Assembly (NCBI GenBank): GCA_035637315.1
Contig: DASPXK010000293.1
Location: 1 to 22,150 of the forward strand
Length of the DNA: 22,150 bases
Origin: DASPXK01 sp035637315
Lineage (GTDB): Bacteria > Chloroflexota > UBA6077 > JACCZL01
Reading direction: 5' to 3'
Part shown: positions 1-7,605 of the stretch, piece after piece
Numbering within the stretch: position 1 is the stretch's first letter
How the letters are laid out: each line of letters begins with the position of its first letter
Notes under the pieces: model-generated
Database searches by the model: none
What the model was told of the DNA's origin: nothing
Seen by the model: the letters and a program-made list of their open reading frames with translations, nothing else
Position numbers and translations under genes: made by a program

Positions 1-220
1 CCAGAGTGCACGCGGCCTGGATGGCGCTCGCCGCTTCGTCCGGAATCAGCCCGACGCTCGCCTGCGCTCTTGCGAGCGCGGCCTCCACCTCCAGCCAGCG
101 CCGGACGAGCGCCTCGTCGGTGAAGACGGCTCGCATTTCGACGCTTCCGAACATGTCGCCATAGAGCACCGAATCGAGAGCGTGGGCGGCCGTGGAGGCG
201 GACGCTGGGCGCGTTGTCAT
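1..220 (-). CDS. PcaB/PurB-type lyase, N-terminal part (cut by window edge)
   Basis: This is the N-terminal 73 codons of a lyase of the fumarase/aspartase superfamily; the rest lies beyond the left edge. The family performs beta-elimination or its reverse on carboxylated substrates, as in adenylosuccinate lyase (PurB) and 3-carboxy-cis,cis-muconate cycloisomerase (PcaB). The visible N-terminus reads LYGDMFGSVEMRAVF followed by RRWLEVEAALARAQASVGLI and a PDEAA stretch. That is the conserved opening helix pair of PcaB/PurB-like proteins. The ATG at 218-220 overlaps the TGA of the upstream DprA-like gene (ATGA), so translation is probably coupled. The signature loop and catalytic residues lie outside the window, so substrate is undecided; the GDMFG opening leans towards PcaB-like members. 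Confidence 0.75.
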   Translation of the reverse strand, partial: MTTRPASASTAAHALDSVLYGDMFGSVEMRAVFTDEALVRRWLEVEAALARAQASVGLIPDEAASAIQAACTL

Positions 221-900
221 CGCTCGGCTAGAAGTGGTCGCGCGGCGGCTGCGGGCTCCTGATCGGGCCATCGTCGAGCGATCTGGTCAGCACCGATCGC
301 CGCGGCGCCGAGGGCGATCAGGGCCGTGTTGTAGCTGCTGTCTGGAGTCAGGACCGGCTTCCCCCATCCGAGCACGGTTCGGGCGAGCGCTTCGGTCTTA
401 CCGCCGGGCTCCGCATAGGCGATCAGGACCTCGTCGGCGAGCGCGGCGACCAGCTCGTTGCGGGACTGAGCCAGGTCGGCGCTCGCCCGCCGCCGGCCGG
501 CCTCGAACGGCGAGAGCACCAAAAGGCGCCCATTCGCGAGGGGTGCCTTCCAGTCGGCCGGCGGTCGGATCCGTTCGATGCTGCGAGCCGGACACACGAT
601 CACGGGTTGGCCCCCTCGCAGAAGCAGGTCGAGGCATTCTCGCTCCATGGGGGAGTGAAAGCCGCCGATCAGCGTGACCCCGGCGTCACGCAGGGCCCGG
701 ACCAGCTCATAGGTCTGCGTGACCACACTGCCAGGACACCTGACCGAACACACCAGCGCCACCATCCGCTGCCGAAGGACGTCCACGCTGCCAAGCGTCG
801 TGAGAGCCACCGGTGCGCGAGGGCCAAGATATCGGCGCAGGCCCTCGGGATAGGCCGGCGAGGCTACCGGCACCCGGACGAGCCCGTATCTGGTGGTCAC
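217..900 (-). CDS. DprA/Smf-like SLOG-domain protein
   Basis: A 227-residue stand-alone protein with the Rossmann-like SLOG fold of DprA/Smf. Visible motifs are GGFHSPMERE (about residues 79-88), the nucleotide-loop region of DprA-like proteins, then SRNELVAALAD (146-156) and PGGKTEALARTVLGWGKPV (165-183), which match the conserved second half of DprA. It lacks the N-terminal SAM-like and C-terminal winged-helix extensions of full DprA (about 300-370 residues), so it need not be the RecA loader of transformation. SLOG proteins can also bind or process nucleotide-derived ligands. The GTG start overlaps the stop of the DUF2283 gene (GTGA), and its own TGA overlaps the next ATG, placing it in the middle of a tightly coupled operon with a toxin-like pair. 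The family call is firm; the function is open. Confidence 0.85.
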   Translation of the reverse strand: MTTRYGLVRVPVASPAYPEGLRRYLGPRAPVALTTLGSVDVLRQRMVALVCSVRCPGSVVTQTYELVRALRDAGVTLIGGFHSPMERECLDLLLRGGQPVIVCPARSIERIRPPADWKAPLANGRLLVLSPFEAGRRRASADLAQSRNELVAALADEVLIAYAEPGGKTEALARTVLGWGKPVLTPDSSYNTALIALGAAAIGADQIARRWPDQEPAAAARPLLAER

Positions 901-1124
901 CGCTGGCTTGCGTGGAGGATGGTCAACCCCACAACGTCCTCGCCCTCGTATCGAATGATCACGTCGTCGTCGGTGACCTCGCTGTCGGTCGCGTGGCTGG
1001 GCCGCTTGAAGTTGATGTACAGCGTGTCAGCCTCGGCGTCATAAGAGGACCACAGATAACCCTGCGGAGTGGCCCTGACCATAGGCACGAGTTTCAAGTA
1101 TTCCCCGACGTTGGTTATGGCCAC
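897..1124 (-). CDS. DUF2283 family protein, possible antitoxin
   Basis: A 75-residue DUF2283 protein. The hallmarks are SSYDAEADTLYINF near the N-terminus, then SEVTDDDVIIRYEGEDVVGL and a closing TILHASQR. DUF2283 proteins are small and often sit beside toxin-like genes such as DUF4258, so an antitoxin role is likely but not shown by sequence alone. I place the start at the GTG at 1122-1124 because an AGGAGG ribosome site lies eight bases upstream; a GTG at 1148 is in frame but would bury that site inside the coding region. The gene overlaps the upstream toxin-like gene by 10 bp and the downstream DprA-like gene by 4 bp. Confidence 0.83.
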   Translation of the reverse strand: MAITNVGEYLKLVPMVRATPQGYLWSSYDAEADTLYINFKRPSHATDSEVTDDDVIIRYEGEDVVGLTILHASQR

Positions 1125-1417
1125 AGCTGCCTCCTCCTCGAGAACCACCGCCCTCTTCGAGTGGCGAATGCCGTCATGACGAAGCCATCCGCATCCAATT
1201 CACGATACACGACGACGAGCCATTTGGTCGGTTCAATTTCGCGGATGCCAAGAAGCTCTCCGGCGGCGCCGGCAACAATGTGATCGGGTTCTGAGATGGT
1301 CTCGAGTACATCAAGCCGCAATCCTGCCAGCTCAGAATGCTCTTCGGTGACGTGGGTCCAGCGCTCATCTGTGAGGCGAATAACCACTCCGCCCTTGGAT
1401 AGGACGGACTGCTCCAT
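1115..1417 (-). CDS. Putative RelE/barnase-fold toxin-like protein
   Basis: A 100-residue basic-tailed protein. It has an N-terminal block RLTDERWTHVTEEHSELA, a central IVAGAAGELLGIREIE, and a C-terminal core KWLVVVYRELDADGFVMTAF followed by ATRRGRWFSRRRQLW. The short length, the alternating hydrophobic strands ending in a T-rich/R-rich strand, and the pairing with DUF2283 suggest a small nuclease fold like RelE, DUF4258 or the PBECR group. I recognise the general family pattern but not a named member. The ATG at 1415-1417 has a GGAGG site about 10 bases upstream. Its last codons (QLWP-stop) overlap the GTG of the DUF2283 gene by 10 bp, the usual coupling of a toxin-antitoxin pair. The toxin-first order is the reverse of most RelBE systems but typical of HigBA-like pairs. 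Confidence 0.65.
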   Translation of the reverse strand: MEQSVLSKGGVVIRLTDERWTHVTEEHSELAGLRLDVLETISEPDHIVAGAAGELLGIREIEPTKWLVVVYRELDADGFVMTAFATRRGRWFSRRRQLWP

Positions 1418-1476
1418 CAGCGTCAGGCCCTCCGAGAAACAGGGTGAGGCGGGCAGATGAGCGTCGTGCCGCTGCT

Positions 1477-3084
1477 CTACATGCGGAAGATGCCAAACGT
1501 GGTGCTGGGGATCGGGGCGTTGAGGGCGGCGGAGATGCCCAGGCCGAGGACCATGCGGGTCTCGACGGGGTCGAGGATGCCGTCGTCCCAGAGCCTGGCG
1601 GTGCTGTAATAGGGGTTGCCCTCGGCCTCGTATTTCTCGAGCGTCGGGGCCATGAAGGCGGCCTGCTCTTCGGGCGACATCGTCTCGCCCTGGGTGCGCA
1701 GCTGGTCGAGTTTCACCGTCAGGAGCACGCTCGCGGCCTGCTCGCCACCCATTACGGAGATCCGACTGTTGGGCCACATCCAGAGCTGCCGAGGACCGTA
1801 GCCGCGCCCACACATGGCGTAGTTGCCCGCTCCAAACGACCCACCGATGACGACCGTGAACTTGGGGACCTGGGCATTGGCGACGGCCATCACCATCTTG
1901 GCGCCGTCACGCGCCAGGCCGCGGCTCTCGTACTCCTTGCCGACCATGAAACCGGTGATGTTTTGCAGAAAGACTAACGAGATACGGCGTTTGCAGCACA
2001 ACTCGATGAAGTGGGCCGCCTTGAGCGCGCTCTCTGAGAACAGGATCCCGTTGTTGGCGATGATGCCGACCGGATAGCCCATCAGGCGGCCGAAACCGCA
2101 GACCAGAGTCGTGCCGTAGCGCGCCTTGAACTCGTCCAGCTCGCTGCCGTCCACCAGGCGCGCGATCACCTCTCGGGCGTCGAATTGCCGCCGCAGGTCC
2201 GTCGGGATGATCCCGTACAGCTCGTCCGGGTCGCAGCGCGGGGGGCAGGCCGGGCGGATTTCCCAGGGCGGCTCCTTGCGGCGATGCAAGTTGGCCACGA
2301 TTCGGCGGGCGATCGCTAGTGAGTGCTCGTCGTCATTGGCGAAGTGGTCGGCCACGCCCGAGATCCTCGTGTGGACGTCGGCGCCGCCCAGTTCTTCGGC
2401 GCTGACCTCCTCGCCGGTCGCCGCTTTCACCAGTGGCGGGCCGCCGATGAAGATCGTTCCCGTGCCACGGACGATCACCGTCTCGTCGCTCATTGCCGGC
2501 ACGTAGGCCCCGCCGGCCGTGCAGGAGCCCATCACGACGGCGATCTGCGGTATGCCTCGAGCCGACATCTGGGCCTGGTTGTGGAAGATGCGCCCGAAAT
2601 GATCGCGATCTGGGAAGACGTCGGCCTGAAGTGGCAGGAACGCTCCGCCCGAGTCGACCAGGTACAGACAAGGGAGGCGGTTCTGAGCCGCGATCTCCTG
2701 GGCGCGGAGGTGCTTCTTGACCGTCAGCGGGAAGTACGTGCCGCCCTTGACCGTCGCGTCGTTCGCGACAATGATCACCTCCTGGCCCTCGACAGCCCCG
2801 ATCCCGGTCACGATCCCGGCCGACGGCGCCTCGCCGTCGTACATGTCCCAGGCTGCGAGGGGACTCAGCTCGAGAAAGGGGGCGTCGGGATCGCACAGCC
2901 GCGCGATTCGCTCGCGCGCCAGCAGCTTGCCGCGCTTGTGGTGGCGCGCCACCGCGGCCTCGCCGCCAGCCTGCTGGACCTGACGCACGCGAGTGCGAAG
3001 CTCGTCAACCAGCGCCCGGTTGTGCCGGGCGTTCTGCTGGAACTCGTCGCTTCGCGGATCGACCGCCGAGCGCAGGATCGCCAT
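1477..3084 (-). CDS. mccB: Acyl-CoA carboxylase carboxyltransferase (methylcrotonyl-CoA carboxylase beta type)
   Basis: A full-length (535 residues) biotin-dependent carboxyltransferase that moves CO2 from carboxybiotin to an acyl-CoA. The sequence is closest in my reading to methylcrotonyl-CoA carboxylase beta (leucine breakdown). It has GGTYFPLTVKKHLRAQEIA (114-132), YLVDSGGAFLP (141-151), VFPDRDHFGRIF (156-167), the oxyanion-hole loop GSCTAGGAYVPAMSD (186-200) and the C-terminal half loops GGSFGAGNYAMCGRGYGP (414-431) and MGGEQAASVL (445-454). Geranyl-CoA carboxylase (AtuC) is a close alternative. The biotin carboxylase/carrier subunit is not in the window. The ATG at 3084 is preferred over an in-frame TTG three codons upstream; neither has a clear ribosome site. 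The gene lies 59 bp upstream of the toxin-like gene on the same strand and divergent from the S41 peptidase. Confidence 0.93.
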   Translation of the reverse strand: MAILRSAVDPRSDEFQQNARHNRALVDELRTRVRQVQQAGGEAAVARHHKRGKLLARERIARLCDPDAPFLELSPLAAWDMYDGEAPSAGIVTGIGAVEGQEVIIVANDATVKGGTYFPLTVKKHLRAQEIAAQNRLPCLYLVDSGGAFLPLQADVFPDRDHFGRIFHNQAQMSARGIPQIAVVMGSCTAGGAYVPAMSDETVIVRGTGTIFIGGPPLVKAATGEEVSAEELGGADVHTRISGVADHFANDDEHSLAIARRIVANLHRRKEPPWEIRPACPPRCDPDELYGIIPTDLRRQFDAREVIARLVDGSELDEFKARYGTTLVCGFGRLMGYPVGIIANNGILFSESALKAAHFIELCCKRRISLVFLQNITGFMVGKEYESRGLARDGAKMVMAVANAQVPKFTVVIGGSFGAGNYAMCGRGYGPRQLWMWPNSRISVMGGEQAASVLLTVKLDQLRTQGETMSPEEQAAFMAPTLEKYEAEGNPYYSTARLWDDGILDPVETRMVLGLGISAALNAPIPSTTFGIFRM

Positions 3085-3191
3085 GGCAGGCAAGAGCGTA
3101 CCGCGCGCGCCTTTTGTGTGTCATCTTGAACACTTCATGCCTCGCGGTCGCCTCCCCCGAGGGTCTGGGCGTCCGCGTGCCAGGTTTGGCC

Positions 3192-3197
3192 TATAAT
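3192..3197 (+). promoter_or_regulatory. Probable -10 box of the S41 peptidase gene
   Basis: A perfect TATAAT in very GC-rich surroundings lies in the divergent gap between the carboxyltransferase and peptidase genes, 27 bases before the GTG start. A GGAGAGAG ribosome site (3213-3220) falls between them. I see no good -35 at the usual spacing. Confidence 0.6.
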
Positions 3198-3224
3198 CCC
3201 GGAAGCCGACTCGGAGAGAGGTGC

Positions 3225-4706
3225 GTGGGAAAGCGCTGGTCCCGCCGCGGCCCGCTGCTGTCGCTCGTGCTCGTGCTGGGCTTGCTTGGGCAGGCCTGCG
3301 CCAGCGCTGGCGGCGCGCCGGGCTCGCCACGCGGCTTCCTGGGTGGCAACTCGCGCGGCAGCGCCGGAAGCCCGCGCGGCGAATCGAGCCGTCAACAGCA
3401 GCCACCCAGCAAGCCCGCTCAGCAGTCGGCCGAGGACGACAATACCTCGGCCACGCCCGGGGCTATGGAGGGCACGCTCAGCTCCTCTGACCTGGGGCTG
3501 GTGTACCGCTTCATCCTCGACCGCTACGTCGACCGAGTGGACCACGTGGCCCTCGTCCAGGCGGCCAACAAGGCTATCCATGATCTCGAGGTCAAAGGCG
3601 GCGCTCTGCCGCTCGATACGGCCGCGCTCGACTTCGCGGCAGCACCCGTCGGCAATCCTGACCGCGACTGGCAGAACTTTGCCCGCGCCTACGATGCGGT
3701 CGTCCAGAAGCACCCCGAGTGGGCGTCGGCCAACCATCCGGACTGGGCTGCACTGCGCCAAATGCTCCAGAGCCTGGGCGACAACAACTCGCTGTTTATC
3801 GACCCGGAGGAGTTCAAGCGGATGAACGAGACCGGCTACAGCGGGGTCGGCGTTCGCATGTCGAAACCACGGCCGGATGAGCCGCCGGCGATCGTCGAGG
3901 TTTTCCAGAACAGCCCGGCCGCCCGAGCCGGCCTGAAGCCGGGCGACCGGGTCATCGCGGTCGACGGGAAGCCGACCGAGGGGCGCTCGATCACCGAGGT
4001 CGTGTCGGGTATCCGTGGGCCGCAGGGAACGCCAGTCAAGGTCTCGATATCGCGGGGCGGGCAGCCAGCCTTGGACACGCAGATTACGCGGGCAGCGGTT
4101 GATCCGCCGCGCGTCGAGGGGGCCGTGCGCGGCAACGTGGTCGGCATCGTGCGGGTTCGCGGCTTTGGCGAGAATGTGCCGGAGATGGTCCAGCAGATCC
4201 TCACGCAGGGACGCGCGCGCGGAGCCCGGGCGTGGGTGCTCGACTTGCGCGGCAACAGCGGCGGTGCGCTCAACGCTGTGGCCCGTGTGGCAGCGAACTT
4301 CATGGACAACCGACCTGTCGGCCTGGCCGTCGATCGAGATGGTAACCGTGAGCCGATCAACGCCGACGGGCGGCCGGCAATCCCGAAGACGCCACTTGTC
4401 GTTCTGGTGGATAAGGAGACTGCGTCGGGAGCCGAGATCCTGGCGGCCGCGATCAAGGAGTACCAGATCGGCCCGCTGGTGGGCACCGCGACGGCCGGCA
4501 GCGTTGGGATCGCGGTCCCGCGCCAACTCTCTGATGGGTCGGCCGTGCAGCTCACGGTTCGGCGCTTACTGACGCCCTCAGGAGCACAACTGGACAAGAT
4601 GGGAGTCCAACCGGACGTAGCGGTCGACCTGACAATCGCCGACCTGGAGCGCGGCGACGATCCGCAGCTGACCCGCGCGCTGGAGCTACTCGCCGCCCGG
4701 CTGTAG
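3225..4706 (+). CDS. Secreted S41-family (CtpA-like) peptidase with PDZ domain
   Basis: A 493-residue carboxyl-terminal-processing peptidase family protein. From the GTG at 3225 (GGAGAGAG just upstream) the N-terminus is basic (KRWSRRG) with a hydrophobic core LLSLVLVLGLLGQA and ACAS, an export signal. A low-complexity Gly/Ser/Pro region follows. From about residue 204 comes the PDZ domain: GVGVRM, then AARAGLKPGDRVIAVDGKPT and IRGPQGTPVKVSI. The catalytic domain shows WVLDLRGNSGG and the nucleophile region KETASGAEILAAAI, with Ser near residue 401. The position where CtpA has its catalytic Lys (F-G-K-G-S-V-Q) reads TATAGSVGIAV, so the classical Ser-Lys dyad is not seen; this resembles the TAG-type S41 subgroup. 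The stop TAG is the first part of a 20-bp palindrome. Expected role: turnover of cell-envelope proteins. A single-receiver gene follows on the same strand. Confidence 0.9.
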   Translation: MGKRWSRRGPLLSLVLVLGLLGQACASAGGAPGSPRGFLGGNSRGSAGSPRGESSRQQQPPSKPAQQSAEDDNTSATPGAMEGTLSSSDLGLVYRFILDRYVDRVDHVALVQAANKAIHDLEVKGGALPLDTAALDFAAAPVGNPDRDWQNFARAYDAVVQKHPEWASANHPDWAALRQMLQSLGDNNSLFIDPEEFKRMNETGYSGVGVRMSKPRPDEPPAIVEVFQNSPAARAGLKPGDRVIAVDGKPTEGRSITEVVSGIRGPQGTPVKVSISRGGQPALDTQITRAAVDPPRVEGAVRGNVVGIVRVRGFGENVPEMVQQILTQGRARGARAWVLDLRGNSGGALNAVARVAANFMDNRPVGLAVDRDGNREPINADGRPAIPKTPLVVLVDKETASGAEILAAAIKEYQIGPLVGTATAGSVGIAVPRQLSDGSAVQLTVRRLLTPSGAQLDKMGVQPDVAVDLTIADLERGDDPQLTRALELLAARL

Positions 4707-4726
4707 GGGCACGGCATGCCGTGCCC
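4707..4726. repeat. Perfect 20-bp palindrome (GTAGGGGC-type repeat)
   Basis: GGGCACGGCATGCCGTGCCC is its own reverse complement and starts one base after the peptidase stop, which itself lies in the GTAGGGGC leader of the repeat. It lies 29 bases before the receiver-protein start. It could be an attenuator or terminator between the two genes, or simply an interspersed repeat. A degenerate copy occurs at 10297-10314. Confidence 0.8.
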
Positions 4727-4755
4727 GGCTGGCACGTATCTTGCGGCAACCTCCT

Positions 4756-5145
4756 ATGCGGTCAAGGGGGCCCGTCATCGCTAGCAAGAAGCTTGACATC
4801 CTCGTCGTCGACGACGAGAGCCAAATCGGTGAGCTCCTGCTCGAGGTCTTGAGCCAGGAGGGATATCGCACAGCGTGGTACGCCAACGCGTACGACGGGC
4901 TGCGTCAATTGGCGCGTAAGAACCCCCGCCTGGTCCTTGCTGATGTGATGCTGCCCGGCATGGACGGCGTCGAGCTGGTGAAGCGCGCCGGCGAGGCAGG
5001 GACATGCCCGATGCCGCGTTTCGTCCTGATGAGCGCGGCGCCTCGGCCGCCCGGCGCGCCGCGCGACGTTCCATTTCTTAGGAAGCCGTTCGACCTCGAC
5101 TCAGCCCTTGGCGTCATCCGCGCCGAACTGGCCAAGGCTTCCTGA
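4756..5145 (+). CDS. Stand-alone response regulator receiver domain
   Basis: A 129-residue CheY-like protein consisting of a receiver domain only. The acidic pair is in ILVVDDESQIGELL, the phospho-acceptor Asp in VLADVMLPGMDGVELV, the switch Ser in FVLMSAAP, and the conserved Lys in FLRKPFDLDSAL. No DNA-binding or enzymatic output domain follows, so it acts through protein contacts or as a phosphate shuttle. No histidine kinase is in the window. The start at ATG 4756 is the first in-frame ATG but lacks a clear ribosome site; an in-frame TTG lies at 4741. The region between start and domain (about 14 residues) is poorly conserved in style, so the real start could be further in. It converges on the YtxH-like gene with 48 bp between. 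Confidence 0.87.
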   Translation: MRSRGPVIASKKLDILVVDDESQIGELLLEVLSQEGYRTAWYANAYDGLRQLARKNPRLVLADVMLPGMDGVELVKRAGEAGTCPMPRFVLMSAAPRPPGAPRDVPFLRKPFDLDSALGVIRAELAKAS

Positions 5146-5193
5146 TCGCTTCCCTTGTCTTGCCCCCGGGTGGGCTGGCCCGGGCTGATCGGG

Positions 5194-5544
5194 CTAGCCG
5201 GCGGACTCTGGCGCTGGCCTCGGGCTCGACGAGCCACCGGAGTTGGCGCTGCCACGTCGAGAGCCGTCGCGGCTCTTGGCGCCGGCCGTTCTCTGGCTGC
5301 CAGCAGTTCCCTCGGCGGCGCTCTGCAGCCGCTCGGCCTTCTCGGCCAGGCTCGCCTGGGCGGCCGCGGCGCCTGAACGCAGCTCGTCTCGGATCTCCCG
5401 CACGATCTGGCGGGTCTCGTCCATGATGGCCTCGGCGCGACCTTGCGCCATCCCGAGGTCGGTGGGAATCCGCTCCTCCTGGAAGAAGTCATATGCCATT
5501 TTGGCGCAGAATCCCAGGAGCAGCCCCACGATGAAGCCGAACAT
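5194..5544 (-). CDS. YtxH-like small membrane-anchored protein
   Basis: A 116-residue protein with one N-terminal membrane segment (MFGFIVGLLLGFCAKMAYDF) followed by a charged helical part (DETRQIVREIRDELR, then an Ala-rich SLAEKAERLQSAAEG) and a Ser/Gly/Arg/Pro-rich tail. This is the layout of YtxH/gas-vesicle-GvpP-like proteins: a short anchor with a coiled-coil cytoplasmic tail, often stress-related. The ATG at 5544 is chosen over the GTG immediately upstream because GGAGG lies seven bases before it. No specific partner is evident. It is followed on the same strand by nothing before the convergent receiver gene. Confidence 0.7.
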   Translation of the reverse strand: MFGFIVGLLLGFCAKMAYDFFQEERIPTDLGMAQGRAEAIMDETRQIVREIRDELRSGAAAAQASLAEKAERLQSAAEGTAGSQRTAGAKSRDGSRRGSANSGGSSSPRPAPESAG

Positions 5545-5600
5545 CACACAGCCTCCTTCGCCATGACCTGACTGGCGGCAGGAAGTATGCCAGAACAGTA

Positions 5601-5656
5601 GGCAGAAGGCAGTGGGCAGTAGGCAGTAGGCTGGCAGCGGTGCCGCCTACCGCCTA
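5601..5656. repeat. Heptamer repeat cluster (GGCAGTA units) at the PIG-L 3' end
   Basis: Four contiguous seven-base units (GGCAGAA, GGCAGTG, GGCAGTA, GGCAGTA) occupy 5601-5628, followed by inverted-sense copies GCCTACC and GCCTAC up to 5657. The arms can pair imperfectly. The PIG-L stop codon (5656-5654) is the TAG of the inverted arm. Confidence 0.8.
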
Positions 5657-6535
5657 CTTCGGTCTAAGGCCGGCGAGCAGGTCCGTTTCGGGTAACGAGA
5701 CGGGGATACGCGCCTCGACGAGCTGGAACGATTCCCGGCCAAACATCTCGTCGAATAGGGCCGGCGGTATGCGGCTGAAAAACGTGTTGGGCCCTAGCTG
5801 GGTGGCATGCGCTGAGAGCGCGCGGCGCTTGCGGTCGACCTGCGCCGAGACGTCGACCAGCGTAGTGACCAGCTCGTCAGGTGTCCCGAAGGGGGGCTGC
5901 TCACTGTCCTGGGCTCGCAGCGGCGGCTCGATGCCGTGGGCGGCCAGCCGCTCGCCGAAGCGAGCTAGGCTGGACCGAGCGATGGCAAGATAGTACAGCT
6001 TGCTTGGCGAGCATGGCTCGAGGCCCTGGTCCGGATAGGCGGCCGGATCGCCAGCAGTCGCATAGGCCCGCACGGTGATTTGATTGGCCTTGATGTGGTC
6101 CGGGTGGCCGTAGAATCCGTTCTCGTCATAAGTCACCAGGACCTGAGGCCGATAACGGCGCACCAGCGCCACCAGTCGGCCGGCCGCCTGCTCGAGGTCG
6201 GCTGTCGCGAACGCTGCCGGATGCTCGTTGTCCGGCGTGCCGGCCATACCCGAGTCGCGATACCCGAGCAGCTCGAGGTGGCTGAGACCCAGAATCTCGC
6301 AGGCCTGCCGGAGCTCGCGCTCCCGCACCTGGGCCAAGTTCTCGGGACTGGCCAGCGACGAGTCGGCGATCTCGCCGACCTCCCCGCCGGTGCAGGTCAC
6401 AAGGATGGTGCGAACGCCCTCGTCGGCATAGCGTGCGAGGATGCCGCCTGTGCCGATGGCCTCGTCGTCAGGATGGGCATGCACGGCCATAATGGTCAAC
6501 TGCTCTGGCACTTGGACCTCCGATGGGAGTTTCAT
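5654..6535 (-). CDS. PIG-L (LmbE-like) deacetylase, MshB/Mca type
   Basis: A 293-residue zinc-dependent N-deacetylase of the PIG-L/LmbE family. The zinc motif AHPDDE is at residues 20-25, the third ligand motif HPDH at 144-147, and the TGGEVGEI and GYRDSGMAGTPDNEHP blocks are the pattern of MshB and Mca, the mycothiol biosynthesis deacetylase and conjugate amidase. Whether the substrate is GlcNAc-inositol, a thiol conjugate or another N-acetyl sugar cannot be read from sequence. The ATG at 6535 has no strong ribosome site. It is divergent from a LysR regulator, the usual layout for regulator and target, so regulation by that LysR is possible. Its stop codon lies in a heptamer repeat. Confidence 0.9.
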   Translation of the reverse strand: MKLPSEVQVPEQLTIMAVHAHPDDEAIGTGGILARYADEGVRTILVTCTGGEVGEIADSSLASPENLAQVRERELRQACEILGLSHLELLGYRDSGMAGTPDNEHPAAFATADLEQAAGRLVALVRRYRPQVLVTYDENGFYGHPDHIKANQITVRAYATAGDPAAYPDQGLEPCSPSKLYYLAIARSSLARFGERLAAHGIEPPLRAQDSEQPPFGTPDELVTTLVDVSAQVDRKRRALSAHATQLGPNTFFSRIPPALFDEMFGRESFQLVEARIPVSLPETDLLAGLRPK

Positions 6536-6617
6536 GATCGGCCCTGGCCAGCGTCCAACATGGTGATCCAGCCGCAGGGTTCCGCGGTCGGGCCATGATC
6601 GGTCGCGTTAGCCTGCG

Positions 6618-6642
6618 TTATTATTGCCAATTGGATTTGACT
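6618..6642. promoter_or_regulatory. AT-rich divergent gap with CCAATTGG dyad
   Basis: The only AT-rich patch in the gap between the PIG-L and LysR genes contains TTATTATT (6618-6625), the perfect 8-bp dyad CCAATTGG (6627-6634) and a TTGACT (6637-6642). A -10 and/or LysR operator here would be normal for such a divergent pair, but I cannot assign a promoter with proper spacing. Confidence 0.3.
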
Positions 6643-6678
6643 CGCGTGCCCATAAACTGCGTCGATGGGGGTCGGAGG

Positions 6679-7605
6679 TTGCTGCTCGGACAAATCGAGG
6701 CCTTGGTCGAGGTCGCGCGGCGCGGGACAGCCTCGCGCGCAGCCGAGGCGCTGAGAATCACCCAACCGGCGCTGACCGCGCGGCTTCACGTTCTCGAACG
6801 AGAGCTGGGCCAGCGCCTGTTCGCACGATCCGGACGAGGGCTGCGTCTGACTGATGCTGGCCGCGCGTTCCTGCCCCACGCCGAGCGGGTTTTGCTGGCC
6901 GTGGCCGACGGGCGTGGCGCGCTCGACGACCTGGCCAGCGGGCGTGCCGGCAAGCTGGTGATTGGCGCGACGGGCTCGGTGTGCAGCTACGTGCTGCCCA
7001 GGGTGTTGAAGCGTTTTAGGGCCGAGCACCCGCGCGTCGACCTGACGGTCCGGACCGGCCACTCAGAGCAAGTCCTGGAGTTGGTCCTGAGCGAGGCGGT
7101 GGAAGTGGCGATCGTTCGAGCCCTCCGCCACCCCGACATTGAGGTAATGCCGCTCTACGACGACGAGTTGACTCTGGTGACTCATCCCACCCACCCCTTC
7201 GTGGGTCGGACCGAAGTGACCCTTGCCGACGTCGGACGCGAGGGCCTGGTGCTGTTCGACCGCGCTTCGAGCTATTTCGAGATGACGCACGCCCTGTTCA
7301 CGGTTGCGGGCGTGGCACCGCGGACGGTGATGGAGCTGGACAGCTTCGAGGCCGCCAAGAAGATGCTGGAAGAGGGGCTGGGCGTAGCGCTGCTGCCGAA
7401 AGTCGCGGTCGCGCGTGAGCTCGAGCTGGGCCATCTGGCAGACGTGCCGATCGCCGATGCCGGGCCAGTCCACCGCCAAATGGTGGCGATCCGCCGGGCC
7501 GACGTTGGCCCGCCCGGCGGCATCGCACGGGCCTTCTTAGCCCTACTGCGGGAGATGACAGCTGTGGCGTCAAGCTCAGCGGCCGCCACGTCGCTCACGG
7601 CCTGA
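6679..7605 (+). CDS. LysR family transcriptional regulator
   Basis: A LysR-type regulator with an N-terminal winged helix-turn-helix: ALVEVARRGTASRAAEAL, ITQPALTARLHVLERELG and LFARSGRGLRLTDAGRAFL are the canonical LTTR DNA-binding block. It continues into a periplasmic-binding-protein-like effector domain (GKLVIGATGSVCSYVLPRVL onwards, with a SFEAAKKMLEEGLGVALLP motif near the C-terminus). The TTG at 6679 gives 308 residues and the normal 4-5 residues before the first helix. In-frame alternatives are GTG 6646 and ATG 6595, but the codons between 6595 and 6660 (many AT-rich) do not look coding. It is divergent from the PIG-L gene, its most likely target. The effector is unknown. Confidence 0.9.
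   Translation: MLLGQIEALVEVARRGTASRAAEALRITQPALTARLHVLERELGQRLFARSGRGLRLTDAGRAFLPHAERVLLAVADGRGALDDLASGRAGKLVIGATGSVCSYVLPRVLKRFRAEHPRVDLTVRTGHSEQVLELVLSEAVEVAIVRALRHPDIEVMPLYDDELTLVTHPTHPFVGRTEVTLADVGREGLVLFDRASSYFEMTHALFTVAGVAPRTVMELDSFEAAKKMLEEGLGVALLPKVAVARELELGHLADVPIADAGPVHRQMVAIRRADVGPPGGIARAFLALLREMTAVASSSAAATSLTA

Noticed and set aside
192..677. 161-residue plus-strand ORF
   Set aside because: It is antisense to the DprA-like gene, Arg/Pro/Gly-rich and without family features; an effect of high GC.
1174..1368. 64-residue minus-strand ORF inside the toxin-like gene
   Set aside because: The overlapping frame ending at 1115 has a ribosome site, overlap coupling and better protein character.
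3135..4526. 463-residue minus-strand ORF opposite the S41 peptidase
   Set aside because: The plus-strand frame has clear PDZ and S41 motifs; the antisense frame is Arg/His/Leu-rich with no domain.
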